DNA from: Lineus longissimus
Lineage: Eukaryota > Nemertea > Pilidiophora > Heteronemertea > Lineidae
Direction: 5' to 3'
Length of the DNA stretch: 64,000 nucleotides
Assembly (NCBI RefSeq): GCF_910592395.1
Contig: NC_088309.1
Span: 6,140,501-6,204,500, forward strand
Shown: positions 1-11,928 of the stretch, piece after piece
Position numbering within the stretch: position 1 is the stretch's first letter
Layout: every line of letters begins with the position of its first letter
The notes under the pieces: model-generated
What the model saw: only the letters and a program-made list of their open reading frames with translations
Database searches by the model: none
What the model was told of the DNA's origin: nothing
Position numbers and translations under genes: made by a program

Positions 1-83
1 ATATCTCATAAAATGCCTTATATTTCAATCCATATCTCGTGCAGTGAAATGCTTGTGGAAGTGGTAGTGGTTCCACCTGTTGA

Positions 84-1110
84 TTAGCGTTATAAACCGT
101 GATGAGACGCTGCCATGAGCGCACAAACACTCAATTAGAGTGATAAACAGTGATAACACCACCATGAGCAGCGATGAGCGCACAGACACACTTGCGTTAG
201 AGTTATAAATAGTGATAACACACTGCCATGGACAGCGATGAGCGCATAGACACACTTGCGTTAGAGTTATAAACAGTGATAAGACACCGCCATGAGCAGC
301 GATGAGCGTACAGACACACCAGCGTAATTAGAGTTATAAATAGTGATAACACACTGCCATGGACAGCGATGAGCGTACAGACACACTAGCGTAATTAGAG
401 TTATAAATAGTGATAACACACTGCCATGGACAGCGATGAGCGTACAGACACACTAGCGTAATTAGAGTGATAAATAGTGATAAGACACTACCATGAACAG
501 CGATGAGCGCACAGACACACTTGCGTTAGAGTTATAAATAGTGATAAGACACTACCATGAACAGCGATGAGCGTACAGACACACTAGCGTAATTAGAGTG
601 ATAAATAGTGATAACACACCGCCATGAACAGCGATGAGCTCACAAACACACTTGCGTTAGGGTTACAAGTAGTGATAAGACACCGCCATGAACAGCGATG
701 AGCGCACGAACACACTTGCGTTAGAGTTATGAATAGTGATAAGACACCGCCATGAACAGCGATGAGCGCACAGACACACTTGCGTTAGAGTTATAAATAG
801 TGATAAGACACTACCATGAACAGCGATGAGCGTACAGACACACTTGCGTTAGAGTTATAAATAGTGATAAGACACTACCATGAACAGCGATGAGCGTACA
901 GACACACTAGCGTAATTAGAGTGATAAATAGTGATAACACACCGCCATGAACAGCGATGAGCGCACGAACACACTTGCGTTAGAGTTATAAATAGTGATA
1001 AGACACCGCCATGAACAGCGATGAGCGCACAGACACACTTGCGTAATTAGAGTTATAAACAATGATAAGACACTGCCATGAGGAGCGATGAGCGCATAAA
1101 CACACCGAGC
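84..1110. repeat. 64/67-bp minisatellite array
   Basis: About 16 head-to-tail copies of a 64-bp unit. Each copy carries GCGTTAGAG, then TTATAAATAGTGATAA, then CCATGAACAGCGATGAGCG. A 67-bp variant replaces TTGCGTTAGAG with TAGCGTAATTAGAG, and the two variants are interspersed rather than blocked, which suggests unequal exchange or conversion. The flanks (1-83 and beyond 1110) do not match the unit. Small open frames across it are products of the repeat and not genes. Confidence 0.95.
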
Positions 1111-2639
1111 GATCTTGACACACGAGGCAGGCTCTATTTGAGACCAACGCCGTCGTGATCATGCTTTTTCTAATTTGCGTTTGTTGTAAAAGACGCACAA
1201 TGATTGAACATTGTTGTTAAATCTCTCATTTATAGATGGCACTTCAATTTTAGATGGCAAGTCCACGAGGGTTCGCCCCCCACGCGCTGCGTCGCCATGA
1301 TCCTTCGGAAAAGACATGAGAACTGAGTTATACATTGTTCCCCGGCGGCTGGCAAAGGACGCCAGTGGGCATGATGTGTGGACAATTGCTTGCAATTGAC
1401 TCTTCCTCTGGCCGTCGAAGTCGCAGTATCACAAGTAAGCCAATAATCCCGCCTTAGATGAGGAATGCTCTTAGGAAAATAGCTTCTCCTAGAGCGGAGT
1501 GACGCTAAGAAAGATATATTCCTACGTACAGTTATGACTGGAGGTAATAATATCTTTTAATTGCCACATGCAATATCTGCGCAAGTTTGAATTATACTGA
1601 GTATTAAAAAAAACGATTTCACTGCAGCGGCTCCGTTATAAACTTCACGCTTGTTGAACTTACATGTAATTAGTGCAATTTTGGAGACACCCTGTAGACC
1701 TGCGATGGTGAGGTCAAACATGTTTGTCATAGCCCTTTGGCACAACTCCACGGGCAACTTTCGTAGGAACATGTTATTTCTCAATCTATTTAATGAGCAG
1801 AGATATCACCTATTAATACATATTTTCCATCTATCTGACCTGTTTCGAATATCTTTCATTGTGCCAAAACACAAAACATAGGCATAGATCGAAAGAGTAA
1901 AGAATAAGCGTTTAACATTAACAATTCAAAATGCTTTTTATTCACATATGCAAGTCTACGCCTAAAGTCTTCCTATATAAAGCATGGTTCAGTCGCTATA
2001 TACGAAGAGATCTGCATTGGACTGAATATAATTGTATTCATAACATGTACATGTATTGACCAAGTCCATGTGACCAAACATACTGCTGCAAGCGCATTCA
2101 TGATATAAAAGTTCTTCGCCAGGTAAGAAAAATTCGGTATACCATTGAACATGTAGTCAAGTGCTGAAAGCCATTTGAAAATATCAAGCAGTGTATTGTG
2201 CATAGGCCTCTTGGTTTGTTTGAACGTTGTGGCAGTGATCTCGTGGACTACTGTTAAAGGCTTGAGCAAATTTGAACTCGTGTTTCGCATGCTAATGCTC
2301 ATATAGTTGTTGGTGAATGTCAACAAACTGCATCCAGTACGCGAAAGGAGAGGTAACGAAAGATCCACGAATGACGGCTCACACCACAACAGTTTCTTCT
2401 CTGACGAATTTGGTGATAAAAATCATTTCATGAAATCGTCTGCCAATCGAAGGTAAGTCTCCTCCTTTGCTTGTCCACAAGCTGCTTGGACGGGCTCGAA
2501 GAGCAGTTACGTTAAGTGTCAGTTGAACTATAGTGTGAGTGGAAGTTGTCGCTGAATAGAATTCTGGTCCACTAGCTTTTGGATGAACTCACAGAAATTA
2601 CTTATTCATGATCAGTTGGGATGGATACAGTGTCTATAA
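1111..2639. other. Intergenic, no gene recognised
   Basis: No splice-linked or family-recognisable coding sequence was found. The longest open frame (minus strand, 1973-2389, 138 codons) is hydrophobic in places but matches no family I recognise and has no visible supporting exons. Confidence 0.5.
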
Positions 2640-3310
2640 TCTGTCGAGTTGATCTGCCTTGTCCAGCATGTCCAGACAATCTGCAACATATTCTTTGGCT
2701 TACCATGCAGGTCCTACCTAAAGCTACCAGGGAGGTTGTTAGGATGCCTTCCACTGTTGATAGTTGATCATGATCTTCTTGGATGACATGACAGTTAGTC
2801 TTATAGTTGATCTGCCATCAGCTGCAATGACTTGACAGTTAGTCCTAATAATTGATCTATCATCTGCTGGGATCACTTGTGACAGTTAGTCATAAAATGT
2901 GATATACCATCTGCTAGGATTTACCTAATTGTTACTGTTGATAGTTGATCTATCATCTTCTTGGATGACTTGACAGTTAGTCCTAATAGTTGATCTGCCA
3001 CCTGCTAAGTTGACCTGACAGTAAGTCGTAATTGTCGATCTACCATCTGCTGGGATGACTTAACAGTTAACCTTGAAATTCTCCAGTTATTCTGCGATCT
3101 GCTGGGATGATTTGACAGTTAGTCTTAAAAGATGGTCTACCATCTGCTAAGATGACCTGACTGTTAGTCTCACAAGTTTATCTCCTGGGATGACTTGGCA
3201 GTTAATCGGGGTCTACCATCTGTTGCGATGACTTGGCAGTTACTCTTAATAGCTGTTCAACCAACTGCTGGAGTGGATTGATAGTTGATGATACTATAGT
3301 TGACTTGTCC
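2640..3310. repeat. Degenerate tandem repeat, unit about 55 bp
   Basis: Roughly a dozen diverged copies built around TTGATCTGCCATCTGCTGGG followed by ATGACTTGACAGTTAGTC. Copies differ by substitutions and small indels, so this array is older than the one at 84-1110. Confidence 0.85.
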
Positions 3311-6300
3311 TGCCATCTACTCTCTTTTGAAACTCATTTTAGGACTCCAGCTCGATTTTTGCCTTCGCTCTTCCTTTATTATTCACATGACAACGTCTCC
3401 GGCTGAACGAAGGTGACATTTTCGGTTCCAAAGCTGTTGAAATTTGGGTCAAAAACCAATTTTATTGTCACAAGCCCCCTCAAATTCGAATCAACCTGTC
3501 AAACAGTATGTTTACAGTATATATTACTGTTCTCACCAACTAAGAGGTAAAGGAGAGAGGACGCTGAAAAAGATGTGAAGGAGTTATAGAAATGATCTAT
3601 AACCATGAGTGATCACTGAAGACGTGTGGTCAGGTCGCGCGAGTGGAAACACAGGCCAACGCTCTGGGGCGATACCTTCGGAGTTTTTTCTAAGGGGTTG
3701 CCTCCCTATCATTTTCCATCAATTAGAGGTATTGGTAAGATAAATTTCTCGCTAATGTATACAAGAAAATGTTTGGTATAGGTTTCATTGTATAAATAAA
3801 CAAGGCTGGCTGTAATTGTTAGGAATTTTGAAACCGCTTTTTTTAAACAGAGCGAGGTAACAATATAATAGGCTAATGGCTATAATGTAATAATATGCTG
3901 TATTTACAAAAATATACCAAGCACAATGTATAATAATCTACTTATCGAATATCACAACGCGTTCACAATTAAATCCTTTCTTATAATATTCTATTTGGGG
4001 CACATAACACAGAACCTTTCTAGAAGTCATTGGATGTCCACATCATTCTTAGGACAGATCTTCTTGGCATGCCTTCGTTGATTATTTGATAATCTTTCTG
4101 AAAAGGTCTTCTGTTACTGTTTCATTAAGATTACAAAGATGATGTACATGTACAACATACGCACAGTGCTGTACATGCAATGTACACATATTAATTGATC
4201 ACCGTAAATGATATGAATTTTTCAATAGCCTGACCAGGTGGCATTTATCAAGTCAAATGTGCGTAATTGATGACTCTATTGATATCTTGCACATGTCTTT
4301 GCCTCGCATACCGATCCAGATGCCTGTACAAAGGTTTCGACGAGTCTATGTCAGATAGGCCTATCCGGTCATCCGCAATGTGGACGTGGGATCAGTATGA
4401 GTAATTTGTGACAAATTAGTTTGGTACTTCACATATAAGTTACCGCTAGAGTAGTTGCTCCTGAATCAGATATATTGACATTAGAAACCAGAAAAGCATT
4501 TCAACCGCTCTTAACTGCAGAAATAACTATAGTTCACCATGTGCCTCCTAGGTGACAGAAATGAAGGAAGAAGCTTCGGACACCTAGATGTGGAATGATG
4601 AACTAAAAAGAGTCAAATACGTAGATGAATTTCCTTTTTGCATTCAAACTTCTTTAAGCTAAATCATTTTAAGTGCCAGACTGACATGAAATACCACGTA
4701 ATGATCTTCAACACGACCTGGATCGATCCACTATAAATCATCACATAAATTTCTGATATACGTCGAATTCATTGACTAATTTGGTTGTCACGACATGGGA
4801 ATGCACTGACCGAAACAAACACATTGGATGATATCAAGATCATCGGGCTGTGGCCGGTTAATCAAACTCTTCAAATGCTCTGGGGGCAGAGTATATATAT
4901 GCAGTCGTTAGTAGGGAAGTAATTAGTTTTCTTTCCGATTTTACAAGTACTTGTTGAGAACAAATCTTGGGACACATATAGGTTTATCACCGTCATTGAC
5001 AATAGCAGCTTAGCGGTATGGGCTCAAGGCAGAAACGTTTCGTACAGCTTTGGAGTTGGCGGTATTGGTTCACTTTCGACTTTAGCGGTATACACAGTCA
5101 TGAAGCATACTAGTTTTATGTAGCTTTGGACTTTAAAAGCGTTATAGGCATAGCGAAAGAGTTCCGTATAGCTTTAGTCTTTCACGGTACAATATATATG
5201 CATTAAACCGATTGGTTCATGTAACTTTGGACTTTTCTATTTTGTACTTTTTCTCTGTCACGAAATCGAGCCGAAATAAGTATTCATTGGACCAGAATTG
5301 TGTTACAGTACGTTGCATATGCATATTGCCAGCCAACGAGGGTAGCATGTGCGAGTCTATAAACTGTGGAAAGCAGTTCTGTAACTCAAGGAAAAAAAAC
5401 GGTGCTCCCAACCCAAGATCAAAAACTGGTACTCAAAACCAGGGCTCAAAAACAACATGTTTCAGGTTATGCCACGTCGTCACGAGAAATGCGCTCACGA
5501 ACTTCTTTATGTTAACCATAACTTACTGTATTATTAATCGTTTCTTTTATTCGCATCGATATTATTGATGCATGAGGTGAAGCAATTTATCGAGCGATTG
5601 TAGGGCGCGGAAGTAGAACGCAAACAAAGAATCAGGTTGCATTCTTGATAAGGAAAGGTCGGTGAGATTGCAAGCTGTACTTGATCATTCGTTAGTTAAA
5701 TTATTTGGCCAAGATTCATTGTTAATTATGGTTTGGCGTAAATACAATGTACATGTACCATATTGTTTAAGGGCATATTAACTTACTTGAGCTTGTTAAA
5801 GATACTTTGATATCTAGGACTAGTTACCATTGGTATCTTCGGCTGATGACCACTTTGATAGCTTGGACTCGTCACCATTAACGTGAGCTGGTTGCAATCA
5901 ATAAAGTGGACTGGTTACCGTTGATACCATTCATAACTTTGGCGGCTTACCATTCTTACCAGGCAGGACAGGACTTTCTACTGTTAAAACCCAAGTAGAA
6001 AGATCAAAACCAATATTTGGACTTCTCATCCTCTAATCTATTGACCTTAAGACAAGCATATCATGTGTCCTTAAATCATTGGTATTTTAACTTAATAACA
6101 TAATTTTGTTTCCATGGAACAATTACAACACAAAAGCGGGTTAGACTATAGGAATTCCGATAACGAAACATGAATATTTTAAACGTGAGTCTTTGCTTGA
6201 TATCAACCGTCTGGTGTATTATACGCTATGCATCTGCACAGCACTGATGAGCCTATCTATTAACATGCTTACAGTTATAAAAGTTATTGATCACCATCCT

Positions 6301-7880
6301 AAGTGCATGTAAGCTGTGGAAGAGACCCGATGCGTGAACTCGAATTCGGCATGTGTGCGTTTTTGATTCGACTTGTCTCATGTTGTCGCTTATTTACAAT
6401 TCAAGCATGAACCGGAAACTGGCAGAGTGTCCTAATTGTTTGGCTGTAGTTTTAGGATGCTAAGTTTCTGATTACGTTGTGTCGTTTTTCAGTTGGGTCA
6501 GACTTTGACGTACGTATGCGCAATTAGGCTCGGTGTCATTGCGAGCTTCCTCATTGCATCGAGCTGTACTCATCACCATGATTCCTCTGTGTGATAGGAC
6601 TGCCGAAAGGACTGCTCGTCTGGGATGATTCTTTGGAGTACCTTTTTCATTCTTGGGTGTTTCATTAGGGCATGAGAACCTGTTTTATAAATTGCCTACG
6701 TATGTATTATTTTCATCACTGTGACTGCATTTCTCTATGCTTCCATCATGAGCCTCGTGGTTCCACCTGATAGAGAATGTGTAGCTTTATATACAAATTG
6801 CACAAAACGCGATATTTGGCCATCAAGGACAACATGGCAAGAATGTCAGCCTAACACCTCATTGCACCATATTTGTCGGATAAAAGCACTGTCTAATTAC
6901 TTTTTTCCGCAGCTGTACTTGCTCCAAAGCGCTGGATTGTTGCATGCCCCACGTTAATCGGAGCTTTTAATACGTACGCATATAATGAAATGATGTTTAT
7001 TCATACGTCAAGTTTGATCACTCATGGAAGGCATTTCATCGATATCCATTTTATCGTCCGTTCTATTAACGAGATTTGCTGCATTTTCATTTAATAGAAA
7101 TGCCGGCTTTAATAGCGGTACTAGCCACGGGCTGTATCAGTTTAAACGCTTTATCTTCATCAGCTGTTACTCTCCGCGGACACGCATTTGGAGTAAAGAA
7201 ATGTTAGTCGCTTTTGCTCGGCCTGTGACGGACACAGTAGGTCTGGGGATCGAACCCACATAGTTTTCGCAAAGCCCCCGAAACGTCCACGTAAACGCCT
7301 TTCCCATTGTTCGACCTCGTTTTCAGGAGGTCAAACAACGTCTCGGGGGGATTGGGGCGAAAACTCCCTAATGAAATATTCCGTCTATATGCTACATATA
7401 TTTCGCCAAGACATGCGAGCTACCAGTCAGACATGAATCCTATGGGATATGCGCATGTGCATTTTTCGCGCGGCTTTTTTTTAATTACATGAAGCCTGAC
7501 TGGTTATACGCTCGGTGACGCCTGCTTTCTATATGTTTGAAACTCGTTGTCACATAATTGTCCAACGTTCGTTTTGTGTTGGTCAGGGTGTTGGGTTAAA
7601 CTCCATTCGCTACCAGGAAGTTCATCGAGAAGAAAGCAGTTTTGACTTTTTTCTAATTTTAGGATTTACTTCGCATTCTATATACATGTATGTTGAAGTT
7701 TACAGAGAGGCCGAATGGTCGCATTGTCGGTGAGTGAGTATGTCGCGACCTAGTAGGGGTTGAGGAGAATACTCGCAGAGGACTCCGGCTTATTCTAGAC
7801 TAGCTCATCAAGTGCGTGCAAACCCATGATATTTTTGTATCTTTGAATTTATAGTTACCTTTCTTTTTCCTGTCTTTCAG
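3311..7880. other. Intergenic or 5' flank of the PTB gene, no gene recognised
   Basis: AT-rich sequence with scattered short palindromes of the ACATGTACATGT type. Weak imprecise repeats occur near 4990-5200 and 5810-5960. Near 7237 the minus strand carries a tRNA B-box-like GGGTTCGATCCCC, but no complete tRNA or SINE could be folded around it. 5' UTR exons of the gene at 8002 may lie here but cannot be fixed. Confidence 0.5.
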
Positions 7881-7902
7881 AGAACATCGTGAAGACTGAG
7901 CG

Positions 7903-7923
7903 ATGTCGAAGCTACGCCATTGA
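7903..7923 (+). other. Upstream ORF (6 codons) in the 5' UTR of the PTB gene
   Basis: ATG at 7903 opens a six-codon frame ending TGA at 7921-7923, about 80 nt before the main start. A good splice acceptor (CTGTCTTTCAG, ending 7880) precedes it, so this stretch is probably transcribed leader. It may dampen translation of the main frame; that effect is inferred. Confidence 0.45.
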
Positions 7924-8001
7924 AACGTACAAATCTAATAAAGACAAGCCTTTCGGTAATAGAATTCATACCGCAGTGGACGACGTTGGATCAGATAGAA
8001 G

Positions 8002-9531
8002 ATGTCTGAGAGGTCACTGACCAACAGCCGAGGCAGTGGCCAAAGTCTTGGCTCGGGCGGAGTCAGTCCCAGGCGGTCTCCGATACCGTCTCGGGTTCTC
8101 TCGGAAAAGTTCGGCGTGCATTATGTTGGTTCGGCACCTTTGGGTCCCTTTGATACCCGTTTGCTTAACATGTCCGGACTTCAAAAACCTTTGTATAATA
8201 TTTATCTGGAGTATCTGAAGACGGGAGGAGGAAACCAGAAGAGACAGCGTGAGGTTCTGTTCACCGAATTGGGAGTAAAGGTGCTACGAGAAGAGGCGGG
8301 AGCTACGAAGGAGGTCTTCCTGGACTACGGTACTTTGCTCTACTGGGATTCCGTAATGCTTCGCTCATTCAAAAGTGCTGGTAAAAAAATGTACGGGATG
8401 TTTGAATCACTCCGAAGTGACTATAGATCGATGGTTAATAAACCTGATACTTTATTTCCAATGGATAAAAAGTGTGTCGCGCAAACAATGCCTGCTGCTC
8501 CCCTGGTTACATTTGTGAACCGTCCAAATCCGAACCAGCGGGAGCTAGACTGCCATGCGTTAGCTTTTATTAGCGCAGAGCAGGCCGTCGACTTCGTCAC
8601 AACCTTGGCCAGCAGGACGAAATCGTATTATGAAGACTACGGGACACTCGCAGTAGACGATGTCCTCTTTACGCCAAATGATAAAGTTAAAACTGATTTC
8701 AACAAGTGGAAGTTAACAGAGGAGGGTTGGAGACTTACCAGTGAACCCCAAAGCAATGATAAGAATCAGATAACGAAATCGAGATCCGAGTTTATTTTCG
8801 AAAACTTCCCACCCACCGCCTCGTCATCTGGCGCCAGTTCGGAAAACTCGCCCGAGCGAAAACAGCAGCAAGCCATGCCCCCGTTGAACTATAACGCAAA
8901 CTGGCGCAAACCAATCCGCGGGCGAACTGCTAGTGAAAATAGCGGCAAATCAAAGAGTTTCAGTGAAAGTAAAATGAGATCGGCAAGCGAATCTCAATCA
9001 CGTTATGTCAGTGATCCCGATGAAATGTACGAGTATGAACATTCTCCCGAGGCGTCCAGTCCTCACGGGAGTCAATCGGGGGCGCGGTCTTCTCGAATAC
9101 GAGAGGCGTCTCCTCCAATTGACTATAACGACAATGACTGCGGAGCATCGCAGGAGTCCGCTATAAACCCTGCGCCAAAAAAGATTCCTTTCCATCAAAA
9201 AAACGGGATAAAAGTTTTACCCACAATTGAACCATTAAAGAACACTTCCGGTGATGCGAAGCCGTCGTTGAACAGGTCACAATCTGATATTGGTTACGTC
9301 TCCATGCGGACTTTACCGGACGAGCAGCCCGGCAGTAGCGGCTGCTCCCGGTATCCTATCCGAGAACACGACGATGTCTTCGAGTCAACAAACAACCACC
9401 ATCATGGTAAAGTGAAGGATAAGGAGATAGATTCCGACCTTCGGAATACTGTGTATCTGGAAGGGTTGGACGATGATGAGCGGTCGGTCAGCAGGACTGA
9501 TTTTGAACAATGCTTGGGTTATCTTCCATGA
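8002..9531 (+). CDS. PTB/PID-domain-like protein, single coding exon
   Basis: An open frame of 509 residues with no intron. Residues about 36-215 look like a phosphotyrosine-binding (PTB/PID) fold: it starts KFGVHYVGSAPLGP, has a mid-domain stretch YNIYLEYL, and ends in a helix-like segment DCHALAFISAEQAVDFVTTL, the layout expected of PTB adaptors. The C-terminal 300 residues are low-complexity and rich in Ser, Pro, Asn, Glu and Arg, typical of a disordered scaffold tail. The start at 8002 is the first in-frame Met after a probable 5' UTR acceptor at 7880. PTB proteins bind NPxY-type tails or phosphoinositides near membranes; whether this one does is not shown. I do not recognise a named orthologue; it is not an obvious FAM43, NUMB, GULP or DAB. 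The length, consistent composition and sensible domain argue that the frame is real. Confidence 0.8.
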   Translation: MSERSLTNSRGSGQSLGSGGVSPRRSPIPSRVLSEKFGVHYVGSAPLGPFDTRLLNMSGLQKPLYNIYLEYLKTGGGNQKRQREVLFTELGVKVLREEAGATKEVFLDYGTLLYWDSVMLRSFKSAGKKMYGMFESLRSDYRSMVNKPDTLFPMDKKCVAQTMPAAPLVTFVNRPNPNQRELDCHALAFISAEQAVDFVTTLASRTKSYYEDYGTLAVDDVLFTPNDKVKTDFNKWKLTEEGWRLTSEPQSNDKNQITKSRSEFIFENFPPTASSSGASSENSPERKQQQAMPPLNYNANWRKPIRGRTASENSGKSKSFSESKMRSASESQSRYVSDPDEMYEYEHSPEASSPHGSQSGARSSRIREASPPIDYNDNDCGASQESAINPAPKKIPFHQKNGIKVLPTIEPLKNTSGDAKPSLNRSQSDIGYVSMRTLPDEQPGSSGCSRYPIREHDDVFESTNNHHHGKVKDKEIDSDLRNTVYLEGLDDDERSVSRTDFEQCLGYLP

Positions 9532-11928
9532 CCAGACTGAAAGCCAGTACGGGACTATCATGGTGCAAAAGGAATATGTGATAAATGCAATTTTTGATTA
9601 TAAAGAATGTAGGAGTACTCTCGTGCAAAAGGGAATGAGGGGGAGTGTGCATGATTGTATGTTTGAATCTACACATAACCCCGTGCTATAACGAAACACT
9701 GAATCAAATCATTCCAACCGAGATTGATAAAGTGGATATGGGTCACCAAGCTGGCATATGACAAATCTGGCGCTATTGGACAATGATTGCATGTGATTGA
9801 AGTTGGCAATATACTTGTGTATACATGTATACAATCATGAAGTTGGAAAAGTTTGTAAATATTTTTCCAAGACCGGTCATGTGGATTGATCTGTCCTCGG
9901 ATCGCTTATTGCAGTACTTTTGGTACTGGTTTTTAGAAGGGTCTTCGTAAGGGGACCTGAACCCCCTCCCTCTAATGCTGGATACATAGGCCTCATGCGA
10001 GCCCCCTATACTCAATATACTACTTATAATCATATGTTGACGCTGAACAAAGTAATACGGTCAGGAGCCGTTGCCTTGTGTCCGATTATTGCTTTACGCT
10101 CTACGTAATTTGAATGATATTAACGCACATGACGGTTCAGAAAAGATACTACTTTCAACCCAGATCACAGAATATCGCTTTCTGGGGTTGCAAGTATTGT
10201 AGAAAGTAGCTTTGAATACACATTATGTACAATGTATGACTTCCAGAGCAAGTACGGTGTATCTACAACTGGGAATAAAAATGCCTGTAAGATTTTAACT
10301 TCCGCTGATGACAATGGATGAGTTGTTCAGTTTACTGAATGGATTTTTCCACCTACATGTATATAAACAAAAACATATTGCTTCAAAGTAAGTTACTTTG
10401 TATGTTTTTGGTATAACCAATAGCGGAAAAAAGCATTGTGGGAACTTGGGGTGCTGGTTGATGTCACCTCCTTCTCCATACATGTTCCCTTCCGCATACT
10501 CATCTGACGGACAAGTGTATTGCTAATGTAGTAGGCCCTAAAGTTCCCCTCGGGAATTAGTCCTACTATAATTGGTCGATGACGCGGATGTTGTGAGATT
10601 GTTATGCTAATCTCAGGATACCCGAGGCCATTGGTCTCTGCATATACCTTATTTCGTCGAAAAATAGAGTAGGACACTTTTCACATAACATTCACAACCA
10701 AACTCCATTGTTTTCCGTAGAAGTAGACCAAGTAGAAAAAATTACAGGGCGCAGTCACATCACGAATGAGTGAAGAGGCAAGAAGTGCCGGAAATAGATG
10801 TTTTGGAAATGGGCATTTTTTGGTCTGCACCTGTATCACCATAATAGTTATATTTTCTCCAGTTTCCGACACAACGACACTATTATATAGGCACATCTTT
10901 TTATCAACCACAACAAGAAGATTTTGTAATAAATAATACACGATTTATTCGACACAAACTACATGTACGTACACTTAGGGGATTCGTTGATGAAACCTTG
11001 AGCAGTTTAGACCAGGTGCTCTGTACAAAGATCACAACAATGTTCTCTGACACAGAAGTAGCATATGAAGATGAGCGAAGGTGTGCGTTGGGTGCGAAAA
11101 GCGAAAGCTAAGTGGTGAATGTGCGAAATTTGTCGTTTCTCGATCTGAGCTTCAAGCTGTAAATAATTCAATGCGTTCAATCGTTTCATTTGTATAAAGC
11201 CCGGAAATACAGATGGTATGAGCCAGTTGACCGGTTGAGCAAAATTGAATTTCCTTACGATTGAAGTCGCTAAAAGGAACGATACGTATTGTTTACTCGG
11301 TCGAGGAGGAGCTCAGATCGAGTCCGACAGGGATAATGACTAGAATGGACTCGTGATACGTCCAGACCGGGGTCCAGACCTACTCTACAACAACACTTAC
11401 TGTACATCTAAGTAGCTTGACCGCAGGATCAAAACATGCAAAACAAAATCTGACAGACGACAAATAATTAATCTTCACAGAGTTTTTCTTACAAAAACTG
11501 AACTGGAGTAGGCTTATACTTTTTGTTCGAATTCAAATTTCCGATGACTATCTATAAGAGTCAACATTATCGACCTCCAACATACAACATGGATGAACAT
11601 GGTGGCCAACGAAAAATCAAATGTATGGCCGCCTGTTTTTACTGAATCATCAATTGGGCTGACTTCAGGGTGCTACTTTAAGTCCTTGATTGTGATCCTA
11701 TGAAAGGGTCGCGCAAATAAACTTTGCAAATCTGTCGCGAAGGCCCCTGGTTCATGATTCAGCAAATAACTTTCGCCGCATATGACAGGCAGTAGCGTCC
11801 CGGATGACAGGAAGCTCTGCCATTGGGCGAAACTTGTGACCACGCGATCATCGGCCATCTTGTTCATCCTTCCCAACCATCATGAACAGTCAAATTTTAA
11901 ACAAATTAATGATTCTAAAGCGATAGAT
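9532..11928. other. Intergenic or 3' UTR, no gene recognised
   Basis: Lies between the PTB stop codon and the last cyclophilin exon, transcribed toward each other. Only short open frames without family resemblance are present. The proximal part is presumably the 3' UTR of the PTB gene, and the distal part that of the cyclophilin gene. Confidence 0.5.

Noticed and set aside
1973-2389. 138-codon minus-strand frame with hydrophobic stretches (possible receptor fragment)
   Set aside because: No conserved motif, no supporting exons and no splice structure; length is within what AT-rich intergenic DNA gives by chance.
5212-5568. 118-codon plus-strand frame
   Set aside because: Composition and start are unremarkable, no domain, no coding-like splice sites; treated as chance.
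7225-7262. Minus-strand tRNA-like B box GGGTTCGATCCCC
   Set aside because: T-stem pairs only partly and no box A, anticodon arm or acceptor stem could be placed at the right distance; perhaps an old SINE remnant.
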